Source: JBBQVS01 sp963792705 (GTDB taxonomy: Bacteria; Chloroflexota; Ktedonobacteria; Ktedonobacterales; Ktedonobacteraceae). From it: DNA of 64,000 nt. How positions within the stretch are numbered: the first letter of the stretch is position 1; every line of letters begins with the position of its first letter. Positions 26,575-35,582 of this stretch are shown here, one piece after another. The stretch covers positions 496,001 to 560,000 of the forward strand of contig CAWBXD010000014.1 of the NCBI GenBank assembly GCA_963792705.1, given 5' to 3'. The notes beneath the pieces were generated by a model. It searched no databases. It was not told the DNA's origin and saw only the letters and a list, made by a program, of their open reading frames with translations. A program made the translations under genes and the position numbers.

Positions 26575-28329
26575 ATGCGATCTGGCAAGAAACTCACCTT
26601 AGGTATTTTGCCTACATTTCTGTGCCTGCTATCTATGCTCATCGTCGCGTGCGGCGGTGGCAGCAGCACAACAACGACCAGTCAGTCAGCGAAAGCAGCC
26701 GATAACAAACAAGTATTTGTCGATGCTAGCGCTGTAGCAGGCAATTCCGATATCAAAACATTTGATCCTGCAACTGTTACTGACATTTACTCAACAGCGG
26801 CCATCAACATGGTGTTCACAGGTCTTGTAGGGTTGGACAACACCCTCAATGTGAAAGGTGAATTAGCACAAAGCTATTCAGTGGGTTCAGATGGCCTCAC
26901 CTGGACCTTCAAGCTGAAACCAAATTTGAAGTTTAGCGATGGTACGCCATTAACGTCAGCAGACGTAGCATACAGCATTGACCGTGCATTACAGCCAGCC
27001 ACTAAGTCTGGTACAGCAGGTGCTTACTTAAACCTGGTCAAAGATTCCGACAAGTTGCTGAACGGCAAGATCAAGACCGTCATTGGCGATAGTATCACAA
27101 CACCTGATCCTAACACTGTTGTGATTGTCACAAATACAAAAGCGGCCTACTTCCTGGATGCATTGACCTATCAAGATGCTTTCGTTGTAGAAAAGAAGCT
27201 TATTGACAAGTACGGTTCCAGTTTTGGCGATCATCTAGCTGATGGGCAAGGTGGGGGTGCTGGACCCTTTATTGTTAAAAAGTACACGCATGGTCAAGAG
27301 ATTGATTTCGTTCCTAACCCCAACTATTATGGTGCCAAGCCACAGCTAAAGGAAGTCATCTTCCCCTTCTATCAGAAGATAGATACGCTCTACAAGGCAT
27401 ACCAAACAGGAGCTGTTGATAACACAGGTATTCCAACATCGCAGCTTGCAACCGCAAAACAACTCACACAGGAATATCATACAATTCCTCAGCTTGCAAT
27501 TTCCTACTACACCATGAACTATCTCGTGAAGCCGTTTGACAATATTAAGGTGCGACAGGCATTCGCGCTTGCATTAAATAAGACCGAGACAGTACATGCT
27601 GTGTACAAAGACACAGTAATCGCAACCAATCACATTGTGCCTCAGGGCATGCCAGGCTATAATGCTAGTCTCACTGGACCAGACGGAACTACAAGCCTTA
27701 CTGGTAATCCTGCAAAAGCGAAGCAATTGCTGGCCCAAGGTTTACAGGAAGATGGTATGAGCACGATGCCTCCGGTCACAATATATACTTCTTCGGGTGG
27801 TAGTCCAGATGCGCGTAACGAGTTCGCTGTTGAACAGCAAATGTGGCAGTCAGCATTAGGAGTAACGGTTAAGTACGTAGACGAAGATTTCAACAAACTC
27901 ATCGAGGATATCACGAACGCAACGAACAACCCTAAAGGCATTGGGATGTGGGGCTTAGGCTGGAATGCTGACTATCCCGATCCTCAGGACTTTACAACAC
28001 TCCAATTTTCCAAAGGTTCTCCAAATAACTACGAGAACTATGGTCAGAATAGCGGTTCAGGGAGTGCTGAACAGCAGACGGTTCAAACACAGTTGGTAGC
28101 TGCTGATCAGAATAACACTAGTCAGCGCATTCAGCAGTACTATACGCTGGAGCAACAGTTAGTGAACGATGTTGCCTGGATACCAACCTTCCAACAGGCT
28201 GCACAAGGTCTTCGCAAGCCTTGTGTCACGGGTGTAGTAGATACAGCCAATGGTGAGGTCTTCCCTGACTCATGGGCGAACGTCTACATTTCAACCAATC
28301 CAAACTGTTCAAACGCAACAGTGAAGTAA
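26575..28329 (+). CDS. peptide ABC transporter substrate-binding lipoprotein 2
   Basis: 584 aa from ATG 26575 (AAGGAGA nine bases upstream; an in-frame TTG at 26545 is less likely). Signal peptide with good lipobox: FLCLLSMLIVACGGG, so Cys about residue 23 is probably lipidated and anchored outside the membrane. Ser/Thr-rich linker, then the family 5 fold (FSDGTPLTSADVAYSIDRAL, YYTMNYLVKPFDNIKVRQAF). Very close to binding protein 3 over the whole length, including the signal peptide, indicating recent tandem duplication. It presumably feeds the oppBCDF transporter downstream. Confidence 0.94.
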   Translation: MRSGKKLTLGILPTFLCLLSMLIVACGGGSSTTTTSQSAKAADNKQVFVDASAVAGNSDIKTFDPATVTDIYSTAAINMVFTGLVGLDNTLNVKGELAQSYSVGSDGLTWTFKLKPNLKFSDGTPLTSADVAYSIDRALQPATKSGTAGAYLNLVKDSDKLLNGKIKTVIGDSITTPDPNTVVIVTNTKAAYFLDALTYQDAFVVEKKLIDKYGSSFGDHLADGQGGGAGPFIVKKYTHGQEIDFVPNPNYYGAKPQLKEVIFPFYQKIDTLYKAYQTGAVDNTGIPTSQLATAKQLTQEYHTIPQLAISYYTMNYLVKPFDNIKVRQAFALALNKTETVHAVYKDTVIATNHIVPQGMPGYNASLTGPDGTTSLTGNPAKAKQLLAQGLQEDGMSTMPPVTIYTSSGGSPDARNEFAVEQQMWQSALGVTVKYVDEDFNKLIEDITNATNNPKGIGMWGLGWNADYPDPQDFTTLQFSKGSPNNYENYGQNSGSGSAEQQTVQTQLVAADQNNTSQRIQQYYTLEQQLVNDVAWIPTFQQAAQGLRKPCVTGVVDTANGEVFPDSWANVYISTNPNCSNATVK

Positions 28330-28686
28330 GTAGCTATGTAGTATCAGGAAGAACTGGAATGACTGGAATGAAGTGTATACCTATTTCATTTGAGCAATTC
28401 TGGTTCTTTCGTTTTGTTCACACTTCATCATCCGTGAGATTTTATGAAAAAGAGACGTATGTAACTATAAGTCAGCATGAGCTATGAGGTATCGCTCTGA
28501 ACATGGTGTCAATTTAGAGTGAGTCCCCCATCATGGTTCATGATTGGATCGTCGAGGTATATTTGTCCTATCAACAGATACCGTTCCACTAATATACAAT
28601 GATGGCTCCATACACAAGATGCTGACGCGTGTTAGGTACGTCTTAAACCCTCTTTATTGTTTTTACAGCACAAGGAGAAGCCTCGA
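28330..28686 (+). promoter_or_regulatory. leader of binding protein 3, duplicated block with an insertion
   Basis: 357 bp without a gene. It repeats the colinear blocks of the leader of binding protein 2 (CGTGAGATTTTATGAA, CTATAAGTCAG, ATGGTGTCAATTTAG, CGTCGAGGTAT, GATGCTGACGCGTGTTA), with about 70 bp of extra sequence between the later blocks. Probably a promoter region; no terminator was found after binding protein 2, so read-through is also possible. Confidence 0.5.
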
Positions 28687-30450
28687 ATGCAATCAGGCAA
28701 GAAACTTACATGGGGCATTTTGCCCACCTTCCTATGCCTGCTATCTATGCTTATTGTCGCTTGCGGCGGTAGCAGTGGCGGTAGCGGTGGGACAGGAAGT
28801 ACAGCTGCGGCAAAAGCGGCAGATAGCAAACAAGTATTTGTCAGCGGTTTCTCGATACGCGGAGTGCCGGACATCAAAACATTTGATCCAGCCCTTGTAA
28901 CCGATGCGAACTCCATTGAAGCCATCGATATGGTGTTCACGGGTCTAGTACAGTTAGACAAGAATCTCGCCGTGAAGGGCGAACTAGCACAAAGCTATTC
29001 TGTCGGTTCAGATGGTGTCACCTGGACATTCAAACTGAAACCAAACCTGACATTTAGCGACGGTACGCCGCTAACCTCCAAAGACGTGGCATACAGCATC
29101 GACCGTGCGTTACAGCCAGCCACCAAGTCTGGCACAGCAGGTGCTTACTTGAACCTGGTCAAAGACTCGGACAAGCTGCTGAACGGCAAGATCAAGACCG
29201 TCATTGGTGATAGCATCACAACCCCTGATCCCAGCACCGTCGTTATCGTTACCAACAAAAAGGCTTCCTACTTCTTGGACGCATTGACCTATCCATGTTC
29301 CTACGTCATTGAAAAGAAGCTTATTGATACATACGGAGGCAAGTTCGCCGATCACCTTTCCGAGGGCTTTGGTGGCGAGGGTCCCTTTACCGTTAAGAAG
29401 TATGCACGCGGTCAAGAGATTGATTTCGTACCCAACACCCACTACTACGGTGCCAAACCTCAATTGAAAGAGGTCATTTTCCCCTTTTACAAAGATGCAA
29501 ACACAGCCTACAAAGCGTACCAGACAGGCGCACTAGAGGATGTTGGTATTCCAACGCCAGAACTTGCGACTGCGAAGCAACTGACCAGAGAGTTCCATAA
29601 TGTTCCTCAGTTGTACATTAACTACTACTCGATGAACTACCTCGTCAAGCCGTTCGACAATATCAAAGTTCGCCAAGCATTTGCCCTAGCGGTAAACAAG
29701 GATGAGATCGCGCATAATATCTACAAAGATACACTTATCGCTTCAAATCATATTGTGCCAAAAGGTATGCCGGGCTATACCGCTAACCTGACAAATCCAG
29801 GTGGCACAACAAGTACAGCCGGTGATCTTACAAAAGCGAAGCAGTTGTTGACACAAGGTTTGCAGGAAGAGGGAACAACCGCTGCTGCACTTCCTCCAAT
29901 TACCATCTACGCATCTTCGGCAGGTAGTGCTGATGTGCGTAATGAGTTTGCCGCCGAGCAACAGATGTGGCAAGCACTGGGCGTCACAGTCAAGTTCCGC
30001 GACGAAGACTTCAACCAGTTGCTTAGCGATATTACCGCCGCCACAAACAACCCTAAGGGTATTGCTATGTGGGGTATTGCCTGGATTGCAGACTATCCTG
30101 ATCCACAGGACTGGACAACACTGCAGTTCGACAAAGGTTCGCCAAATAACAATATGAACTATGGTCAGAACGGGAGTGCGGACAGTGCTACACAACAGGC
30201 TACACAACAAAAGTTGGAAGCCGCGGACTCAGACACCTCTGCTACCCGTATTCAGCAGTACAATACTGCCGAGCAGCAGTTGATTAACGATGTCGCGTGG
30301 TTGCCAATCGACCAGGTAGCCGTACAAGTGCTCCTCAAGCCCTGCGTCGCTGGCTATGGCTATAATGCTCAAGGCTTAACGAACCCAGAGGATTGGGCAA
30401 ATGTCTACATCTCGACAGACCCAACCTGTGGTAACGCAACAGTTCAATAA
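28687..30450 (+). CDS. peptide ABC transporter substrate-binding lipoprotein 3
   Basis: 587 aa from ATG 28687 (CAAGGAGAAG upstream). Same layout as binding protein 2: lipobox SMLIVACGGS, a Gly/Ser-rich linker, then the family 5 binding fold (FSDGTPLTSKDVAYSIDRAL, YYSMNYLVKPFDNIKVRQAF). Differences cluster in loops such as YPCSYVIEKKLIDTYGGKF, which could change peptide selectivity. It is the copy nearest to the permease genes, separated by 325 bp and a hairpin. The likely role is oligo- or dipeptide capture; family members also bind nickel, haem or opines. Confidence 0.94.
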   Translation: MQSGKKLTWGILPTFLCLLSMLIVACGGSSGGSGGTGSTAAAKAADSKQVFVSGFSIRGVPDIKTFDPALVTDANSIEAIDMVFTGLVQLDKNLAVKGELAQSYSVGSDGVTWTFKLKPNLTFSDGTPLTSKDVAYSIDRALQPATKSGTAGAYLNLVKDSDKLLNGKIKTVIGDSITTPDPSTVVIVTNKKASYFLDALTYPCSYVIEKKLIDTYGGKFADHLSEGFGGEGPFTVKKYARGQEIDFVPNTHYYGAKPQLKEVIFPFYKDANTAYKAYQTGALEDVGIPTPELATAKQLTREFHNVPQLYINYYSMNYLVKPFDNIKVRQAFALAVNKDEIAHNIYKDTLIASNHIVPKGMPGYTANLTNPGGTTSTAGDLTKAKQLLTQGLQEEGTTAAALPPITIYASSAGSADVRNEFAAEQQMWQALGVTVKFRDEDFNQLLSDITAATNNPKGIAMWGIAWIADYPDPQDWTTLQFDKGSPNNNMNYGQNGSADSATQQATQQKLEAADSDTSATRIQQYNTAEQQLINDVAWLPIDQVAVQVLLKPCVAGYGYNAQGLTNPEDWANVYISTDPTCGNATVQ

Positions 30451-30492
30451 GCAAAAGGGGACGGCAGATATGCTGACGTCTCTTTTCGGGAC

Positions 30493-30525
30493 GTGGGATG
30501 GTACCTTTTATAGGTACTGTCCCAC
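30493..30525 (+). terminator. hairpin between binding protein 3 and oppB
   Basis: 14-nt arms at 30493-30506 and 30512-30525 pair with two G-T wobbles. No strong T tract follows, so it may only reduce read-through, giving more binding protein than permease. The remaining space to 30775 (250 bp) probably holds a separate oppB promoter but I could not pick one. Confidence 0.55.
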
Positions 30526-30775
30526 TTCATCAAACTAAATACAGAATGTCCTATGTAAATTCCTCTATTTACTTGACAACATAGCTAGCGTCACATAAAA
30601 TACATGAAAGTCAATCTCCATAGCGTCTCTCTTGGGTAATCTCATAGCTTTTTATTCTTAAACAGTGCCGCATTTAGAAGAAAAGCAAGAGAAAAGGCGT
30701 TTTACTGACTAAGCGACTTAGTATTGCTCGAACAGTCTACTATTTGGCCTCGAACACAGCGTGGGAGGTATTAGC

Positions 30776-31735
30776 ATGGTCGGATTCTTTATTAAGAGGT
30801 TCATCGGCCTCATCTTCGTGCTCTTTGGTGTTACATTCATCACCTTCATTCTGGGCTTTTACGCCCCAGGCGATCCCATTAGAAATCTCCTCGGCAACCA
30901 CTTTGAGCTAGGGGCGTATATTCGTCTTAGACATATTTATGGTCTGGACTTGCCCTGGTATCAACAGTACTTCAATTATGTAGTGCAACTGCTTAGATTT
31001 AACTTTGGCGATTCATACTACTATCAGGAAACAGCCGTTATAGACATTCTCAAGCCCGGTATACCTGTTTCAGCAGAGCTAGGCTTATGGGGATTAATTC
31101 TCACATTCCTCATTGGCGTTCCAGTTGGCATTCTGGCAGCACTCAAAGCAAATACATGGATTGATACAGGGAGCATGAGTCTCTCTCTTATTCTCTTCTC
31201 GCTGCCTAGCTTTATTCTTGCGATCTTCTTTCAAGTGCTCGTCGTATTCTTAGACAAACTCACACAAGGTCAGTGGCCCGTGTCTGACTGGGGTAATCCG
31301 TGGCAATATACCGCTACAGACCTAACCCATAAAATAGGACCTATTCTCGTATTTGCGGCAGTAGGCTTTGCCTTTATCGCACGCATCACTCGCACCACGA
31401 TGCTCGAAGTCCTGCGTCAAGATTATGTGCGTACCGCGAGAGCAAAGGGTTTGACAGAGCAGACGGTTAACTACCGTCATGCATTCCGCAATGCGCTCAT
31501 TCCACTCGTAACAGTGTTTGGCACTTCACTAGCCACCCTCGTTGGCGGTGTGTTCTTCATCGAGGTTATCTTCAACCTACCAGGCATTGGACAGATCGCG
31601 CTTAATGCCATTAACAACCGCGATTACACTGTCATTCAAGCAACAGGCGTTATCTTCGCCATAGCAGTCGTTCTGGGAAACCTGGTTGCTGATCTTCTTT
31701 ACTCTGTTGTTGATCCACGCATCAAGGTCGAATAG
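30776..31735 (+). CDS. oppB: peptide ABC transporter permease, OppB/DppB type
   Basis: Inner-membrane channel subunit. 319 aa from ATG 30776, preceded by GGGAGG seven bases upstream (a GTG at 30761 would place the start on the ribosome-binding site itself). An N-terminal helix GLIFVLFGVTFITFILGFY, a large extracytoplasmic loop, and then five further helices. The ATPase-coupling EAA loop is visible as VRTARAKGLTEQTVNYRHAF followed by RNALIPLVT. The oppB-oppC-oppD-oppF order with short spacers is the standard one. Confidence 0.95.
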   Translation: MVGFFIKRFIGLIFVLFGVTFITFILGFYAPGDPIRNLLGNHFELGAYIRLRHIYGLDLPWYQQYFNYVVQLLRFNFGDSYYYQETAVIDILKPGIPVSAELGLWGLILTFLIGVPVGILAALKANTWIDTGSMSLSLILFSLPSFILAIFFQVLVVFLDKLTQGQWPVSDWGNPWQYTATDLTHKIGPILVFAAVGFAFIARITRTTMLEVLRQDYVRTARAKGLTEQTVNYRHAFRNALIPLVTVFGTSLATLVGGVFFIEVIFNLPGIGQIALNAINNRDYTVIQATGVIFAIAVVLGNLVADLLYSVVDPRIKVE

Positions 31736-31750
31736 GGAGCAAGCAAAACA

Positions 31751-32893
31751 ATGGATACAAAAGACACAAACACCGAAGCCGCTTCTAGCTTCATGTCACC
31801 AGACCCTGGTATAGGACCAAGAGGGACAGAACTATTAGATGTATCAAGTAATCTCGATACAGAAGATGGGGCACCAGCAGGAGTTGGATTAGAACCGGGC
31901 ACTACCCCACAGCAAACAAGTAAGACGACTCAGAAGGCGAATACACCTCTTCAAGATTCCCTAAGACGCTTGCGACGCGATAGAAGAGCGATGGTATGTC
32001 TAGTTATCATCATATTTTTTATCGTGATTCCTATTATTGGACCTGTGATTTATCAACATATCGGCGGCTCGATCACGAGTAGTATCACTGGACAACCAAT
32101 AGGACCGAGCCTATATCACAGTCCTTTCCATCAAGAGCTAAATCACCAGGATGAGTTACCATCAGGAACCTACTGGTTGGGCACCGACTCCATTGGACGC
32201 GATATCCTCGCACGCCTCATGCAAGGAATGCTCATCTCATTGTTCGTCGCAATTTCGGTTGAAATTGTAAACGTCGTGCTTGGTATCCTGATTGGCGTGT
32301 GTGCCGGCTTCTTCGGTGGCTGGATAGACCAGGTACTAGCGCGCTTTACAGACATCATGTTTGCATTCCCTGGTTTGCTCTTCGTTATTCTTGTCGCCGG
32401 TATCTTTGGCAATACACTCGATGCACCGTTGAGTAAAATTCCTGTACTTGGTGCAAACGGCAACGCACGTCTCCTGATTGTCTCCATTGCTTTGGCCTTT
32501 GTTGGTTGGCCGCTGATGGCACGTTTTGTACGTGGGCAAACACTACAACTTAAGGAGCAGCAATTTATTGAAGCTGCGCGTACATCCGGTACAACCAATA
32601 CCCGTATTATTATGCGCCATATTGTTCCTAACCTCTTCAACATTGTGGTTGTCGCAGCTACACTCGACATCGCCAATACGGTTATTGGTGAAGCAGGCTT
32701 GAGTTTCCTCGGCCTCGGTGTATCAACGCCTGGCTCAAGCATAGGCTTGATGATTAACGATGCTCAGGGCCTATTGGATGTTCACCCGTGGGAAGTATTA
32801 GTTCCCTCCATCACGCTCACCATTATCGTGCTTGCGTTCTCGTTCCTCGGCGATGGCTTGCGTGACGCCTTTGATCCACGCGCTAAAGACTAA
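31751..32893 (+). CDS. oppC: peptide ABC transporter permease, OppC/DppC type
   Basis: Second channel subunit, 380 aa. An unusual hydrophilic N-terminal tail of about 75 residues, rich in Ser, Thr, Pro and Gly, precedes the first helix (MVCLVIIIFFIVIPIIGPVI). The family motif YWLGTDSIGRDILARLMQGM follows, then the permease domain with the EAA-type loop FIEAARTSGTTNTRIIMRHI and the C-terminal helix. AGGGAG precedes the ATG, 15 bp after oppB. The tail is longer than in E. coli OppC/DppC and its role is unknown. Confidence 0.94.
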   Translation: MDTKDTNTEAASSFMSPDPGIGPRGTELLDVSSNLDTEDGAPAGVGLEPGTTPQQTSKTTQKANTPLQDSLRRLRRDRRAMVCLVIIIFFIVIPIIGPVIYQHIGGSITSSITGQPIGPSLYHSPFHQELNHQDELPSGTYWLGTDSIGRDILARLMQGMLISLFVAISVEIVNVVLGILIGVCAGFFGGWIDQVLARFTDIMFAFPGLLFVILVAGIFGNTLDAPLSKIPVLGANGNARLLIVSIALAFVGWPLMARFVRGQTLQLKEQQFIEAARTSGTTNTRIIMRHIVPNLFNIVVVAATLDIANTVIGEAGLSFLGLGVSTPGSSIGLMINDAQGLLDVHPWEVLVPSITLTIIVLAFSFLGDGLRDAFDPRAKD

Positions 32894-32914
32894 GTAAGCG
32901 GAGAAAAGAAAAAA

Positions 32915-33901
32915 ATGGTAACAGCAGTAGGAAATTTGCTGGAAGTAAACAATCTCAAGACCTACTTTTACACACGTAGCGGAGTCGTAAAAGCCGTCGA
33001 TGACGTGTCGTTCTCGATCAAGCCGGGTGAAACACTTGGTGTTGTGGGCGAAAGTGGTTGTGGCAAAAGCGTTACAGCACTTTCGGTAATGCGCCTGATC
33101 GCTTCGCCGCCAGGAAAAATCGTTGGGGGTGAGATTCGCTTCAATGGAGACAATATCCTAGACAAAAACATAGATGAATTGAGCGAGTTACGCGGTAGTA
33201 AGATTTCAATGATCTTCCAAGACCCAATGACTTCGCTAAACCCTGTCTTCAATGTTGGTTATCAAATCGCAGAAACGGTTAAGCGTCATAGAAAAGATGT
33301 AAGCAACGATCAAGCTTGGAAACGCTCTGTTGAGATGCTTGACCTTGTACGTATTCCTGACGCTAAAAGACGTGCAAAGAACTATCCACACGAATTCAGT
33401 GGTGGCATGCGTCAGCGTGTCATGATCGCTATCGCACTGGCATGTAACCCACAGCTTCTCATTGCTGATGAGCCAACAACCGCGCTGGACGTAACCATCC
33501 AGGCACAGGTGTTGGATTTGATGAAGGGTCTTTCGCAAGAATTTGGTACGGCTGTGATGCTCATTACGCATGATCTTGGCGTCGTTGCAGGCACCTGTCA
33601 GCACGTAAATGTGATGTACGCGGGGCATGTCGTGGAATCGGCTCCTGTAGGGCAGATTTTTGAGACGCCCGCACATCCATACACAACAGGCTTGTTGAAC
33701 TCTATTCCAAAACTGCACGAGGGACGTGGCTCAAAATTAACACCTATCGCTGGACAACCACCCGACCTTACCAATCCACCGATTGGATGTCCATATGCAT
33801 CACGCTGTCCAAAGGTACAGCAACGATGTCGCGAGGAACGTCCAGAGTTGATGCCCGTAGGTCGTGGGGAACAAGTAGCCGCGTGTTTCTATCCAAACTA
33901 A
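32915..33901 (+). CDS. oppD: peptide ABC transporter ATPase, OppD/DppD type
   Basis: 328 aa. Walker A GVVGESGCGKSVTAL, Q-loop SMIFQDPMTSLNP, signature FSGGMRQRVMIAIAL, Walker B LLIADEPTTALDV and H-loop MLITHDLGVVAG are all intact. The C-terminal oligopeptide-transporter motif has a four-Cys cluster (CPYASRCPKVQQRC, then ACFYPN), which in homologues binds an iron-sulfur cluster or zinc. AGCGGAG precedes the start; 21 bp after oppC. Confidence 0.95.
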   Translation: MVTAVGNLLEVNNLKTYFYTRSGVVKAVDDVSFSIKPGETLGVVGESGCGKSVTALSVMRLIASPPGKIVGGEIRFNGDNILDKNIDELSELRGSKISMIFQDPMTSLNPVFNVGYQIAETVKRHRKDVSNDQAWKRSVEMLDLVRIPDAKRRAKNYPHEFSGGMRQRVMIAIALACNPQLLIADEPTTALDVTIQAQVLDLMKGLSQEFGTAVMLITHDLGVVAGTCQHVNVMYAGHVVESAPVGQIFETPAHPYTTGLLNSIPKLHEGRGSKLTPIAGQPPDLTNPPIGCPYASRCPKVQQRCREERPELMPVGRGEQVAACFYPN

Positions 33902-33917
33902 AGAGAAGAGAAGAATT

Positions 33918-34925
33918 ATGGTACAGCAAGTAGAGCAGCAAGAGAAAGCGATAGGCACCACACTGATTGATGTCAAGGGACTTAAAGTTCACTTCCCTAT
34001 CAAAGGTGGTCTTCTCGGACGCACGGTTGCTAACGTCAAAGCCGTCGATGGCGTTGACCTCTTCGTTCGTCGTGGCGAGACACTTGGATTAGTAGGTGAA
34101 AGCGGCTGTGGAAAATCAACAACAGGACGCGCGATCCTGCAGTTGATTAAGCCAACAGCAGGCAGCGTTGTTTTTGACGGCAAAGAATTGACGACGCTTC
34201 CTGCCGAACAGATTCGCATGGAACGCGCCAAAATGCAGATGGTCTTCCAAGACCCGTTTAGTTCGCTCGACCCGCGCTACACCGTAGGACAGGTCGTTTC
34301 TGAGCCATTGGAAAACTTCAATCGCGGAAATCCTGCGGCAGTACGAGAGCAAGTAGCCGACGTATTGCAAACGGTTGGCATCAACCCCAAATTCGTCAAT
34401 CGCTTCCCTCATGAATTTAGCGGTGGTCAACGTCAGCGTATTGGTATCGCACGCGCCCTTGCGCTTCATCCATCACTTGTTATTGCGGATGAACCAGTTT
34501 CAGCTCTCGACGTGTCAATTCAAGCACAGGTTCTCAATCTGCTTCAAGATTTACAGGGCAAATTTGGTCTGACGTACCTATTTGTCGCCCACAACCTTTC
34601 CGTTGTGAAGCACATTAGTGATCGTATTGCAGTGATGTACCTGGGACGCGTTGCCGAACTCTCAGACAGCGAAGAACTGTATGAGACTCCGCTACACCCC
34701 TACACACAAGCACTACTTTCAGCCATTCCAGTACCTGATCCTAAGATCGAAGGCAAACGCAAACGTATTATCCTTGAAGGAGACGTACCAAGCCCCGTCA
34801 ATCCTCCAAGCGGCTGTAATTTCCATCCACGTTGCTGGAAAGCACAAGCCATTTGTCGTGAGGTTATTCCTCCTTTGGAAGAGAAGCAACCAAACCATTT
34901 TGCAGCCTGTCATTTCCCAGGCTAA
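33918..34925 (+). CDS. oppF: peptide ABC transporter ATPase, OppF/DppF type
   Basis: 335 aa, partner ATPase of OppD. Walker A LVGESGCGKSTTGR, Q-loop MVFQDPFSSLDP, signature FSGGQRQRIGIARAL, Walker B LVIADEPVSALDV, H-loop LFVAHNLSVVKH. The C-terminal Cys motif CNFHPRCWKAQAIC and AACHFPG is present. AGAGAAGAG precedes the ATG, 16 bp after oppD. The operon closes with a 31-bp hairpin. Confidence 0.95.
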   Translation: MVQQVEQQEKAIGTTLIDVKGLKVHFPIKGGLLGRTVANVKAVDGVDLFVRRGETLGLVGESGCGKSTTGRAILQLIKPTAGSVVFDGKELTTLPAEQIRMERAKMQMVFQDPFSSLDPRYTVGQVVSEPLENFNRGNPAAVREQVADVLQTVGINPKFVNRFPHEFSGGQRQRIGIARALALHPSLVIADEPVSALDVSIQAQVLNLLQDLQGKFGLTYLFVAHNLSVVKHISDRIAVMYLGRVAELSDSEELYETPLHPYTQALLSAIPVPDPKIEGKRKRIILEGDVPSPVNPPSGCNFHPRCWKAQAICREVIPPLEEKQPNHFAACHFPG

Positions 34926-34927
34926 GT

Positions 34928-34992
34928 AATACCAAAAGAGCAGGAACGGTAGACATGTCAGACATGTCTACCGTTCCTGCTCTTTTGGTATT
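34928..34992. terminator. 31-bp perfect hairpin between oppF and a receiver gene
   Basis: Perfect arms 34928-34958 and 34962-34992 with a 3-nt loop. It starts 3 bp after the oppF stop and ends 4 bp before the stop of the convergent receiver gene. Bidirectional terminator. Confidence 0.9.
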
Positions 34993-34996
34993 GCTC

Positions 34997-35398
34997 CTAG
35001 GAACTCGTGCGCGGTTCCAGACGTTTGATACGAGCAAGAAGCCTGATACGAGCAACAAGATGACGACCGTCGAATGGCTTGACCACATAATCATCCGCAC
35101 CAGCCTCAAAACCACGCACTTTATCGCGTAACGTCATGAGCGACGTGAGCAACATAATGGGAAGCTTTTGAAGCGACTCTTTGCCAGTACGAACGTAAGA
35201 GCAAAGCTCAAGCCCACTTTCCTGATTAAGCAACACCTCTGTAATAAGGATATCGGGCGGATATGGAGCTTCAAGTATTTGTTTCGCCTCCGTAAGAGAC
35301 GTGACGCACGTAACAACAAAGACATCGTGCAACGTCTGTTGCATTTTCCTAGATGCTTGTGGATCACTATCTACAAACAGAATATGTAACCTATCCAC
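34997..35398 (-). CDS. stand-alone receiver-domain protein with Asp-to-Glu at the phosphorylation site
   Basis: 133 aa, only a CheY-like receiver. The acidic pair is kept (HILFVDSDP, Asp10 and Asp12), as are the Thr (MLLTS, Thr85) and Lys (YVVKPFDG, Lys107). The phosphoacceptor position in ILITEVLLNQESGLELC is Glu54 (codon GAG), not Asp. Asp-to-Glu at this site can mimic the phosphorylated state in some receivers, so the protein may be locked in an active-like form. No output domain; it probably acts by protein contacts. Convergent with oppF and followed upstream by a second receiver gene. Confidence 0.88.
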   Translation of the reverse strand: MDRLHILFVDSDPQASRKMQQTLHDVFVVTCVTSLTEAKQILEAPYPPDILITEVLLNQESGLELCSYVRTGKESLQKLPIMLLTSLMTLRDKVRGFEAGADDYVVKPFDGRHLVARIRLLARIKRLEPRTSS

Positions 35399-35422
35399 TT
35401 ATCTTCAGCTTCCCTGCAATTT

Positions 35423-35582
35423 GTAGGGAGCGATAATCCTGTTTAACAAAAGAGGGCAGGTCTCTGTAGGGACCGATTGATCGCGTCCTCGTGGCAATCC
35501 ACCGCCGACAAGGACGCGATCAATCGGTCCCTACAACCAGTGTATCCTTACTAAATTGTTAAACAGGATTATCGCTCCCTAC
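35423..35582. repeat. nested palindrome: TAGGGACCGAT copy 4 inside a GTAGGGAGCGATAATC element
   Basis: Outer arms 35423-35448 and 35557-35582 are perfect 26-nt inverted copies; inner arms 35465-35489 and 35511-35535 are perfect 25-nt inverted copies of the dispersed family. The right outer arm overlaps the stop codon of the next minus-strand gene (35579-35581). Two independent perfect palindromes are therefore nested in about 160 bp between two receiver genes. Confidence 0.9.

Noticed and set aside
24585..34925. Nickel or opine transporter instead of peptide transporter
   Set aside because: Nothing in the binding proteins distinguishes these ligands, and the oppD/oppF Cys motifs and gene order fit the peptide type best. 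The ligand is left open.
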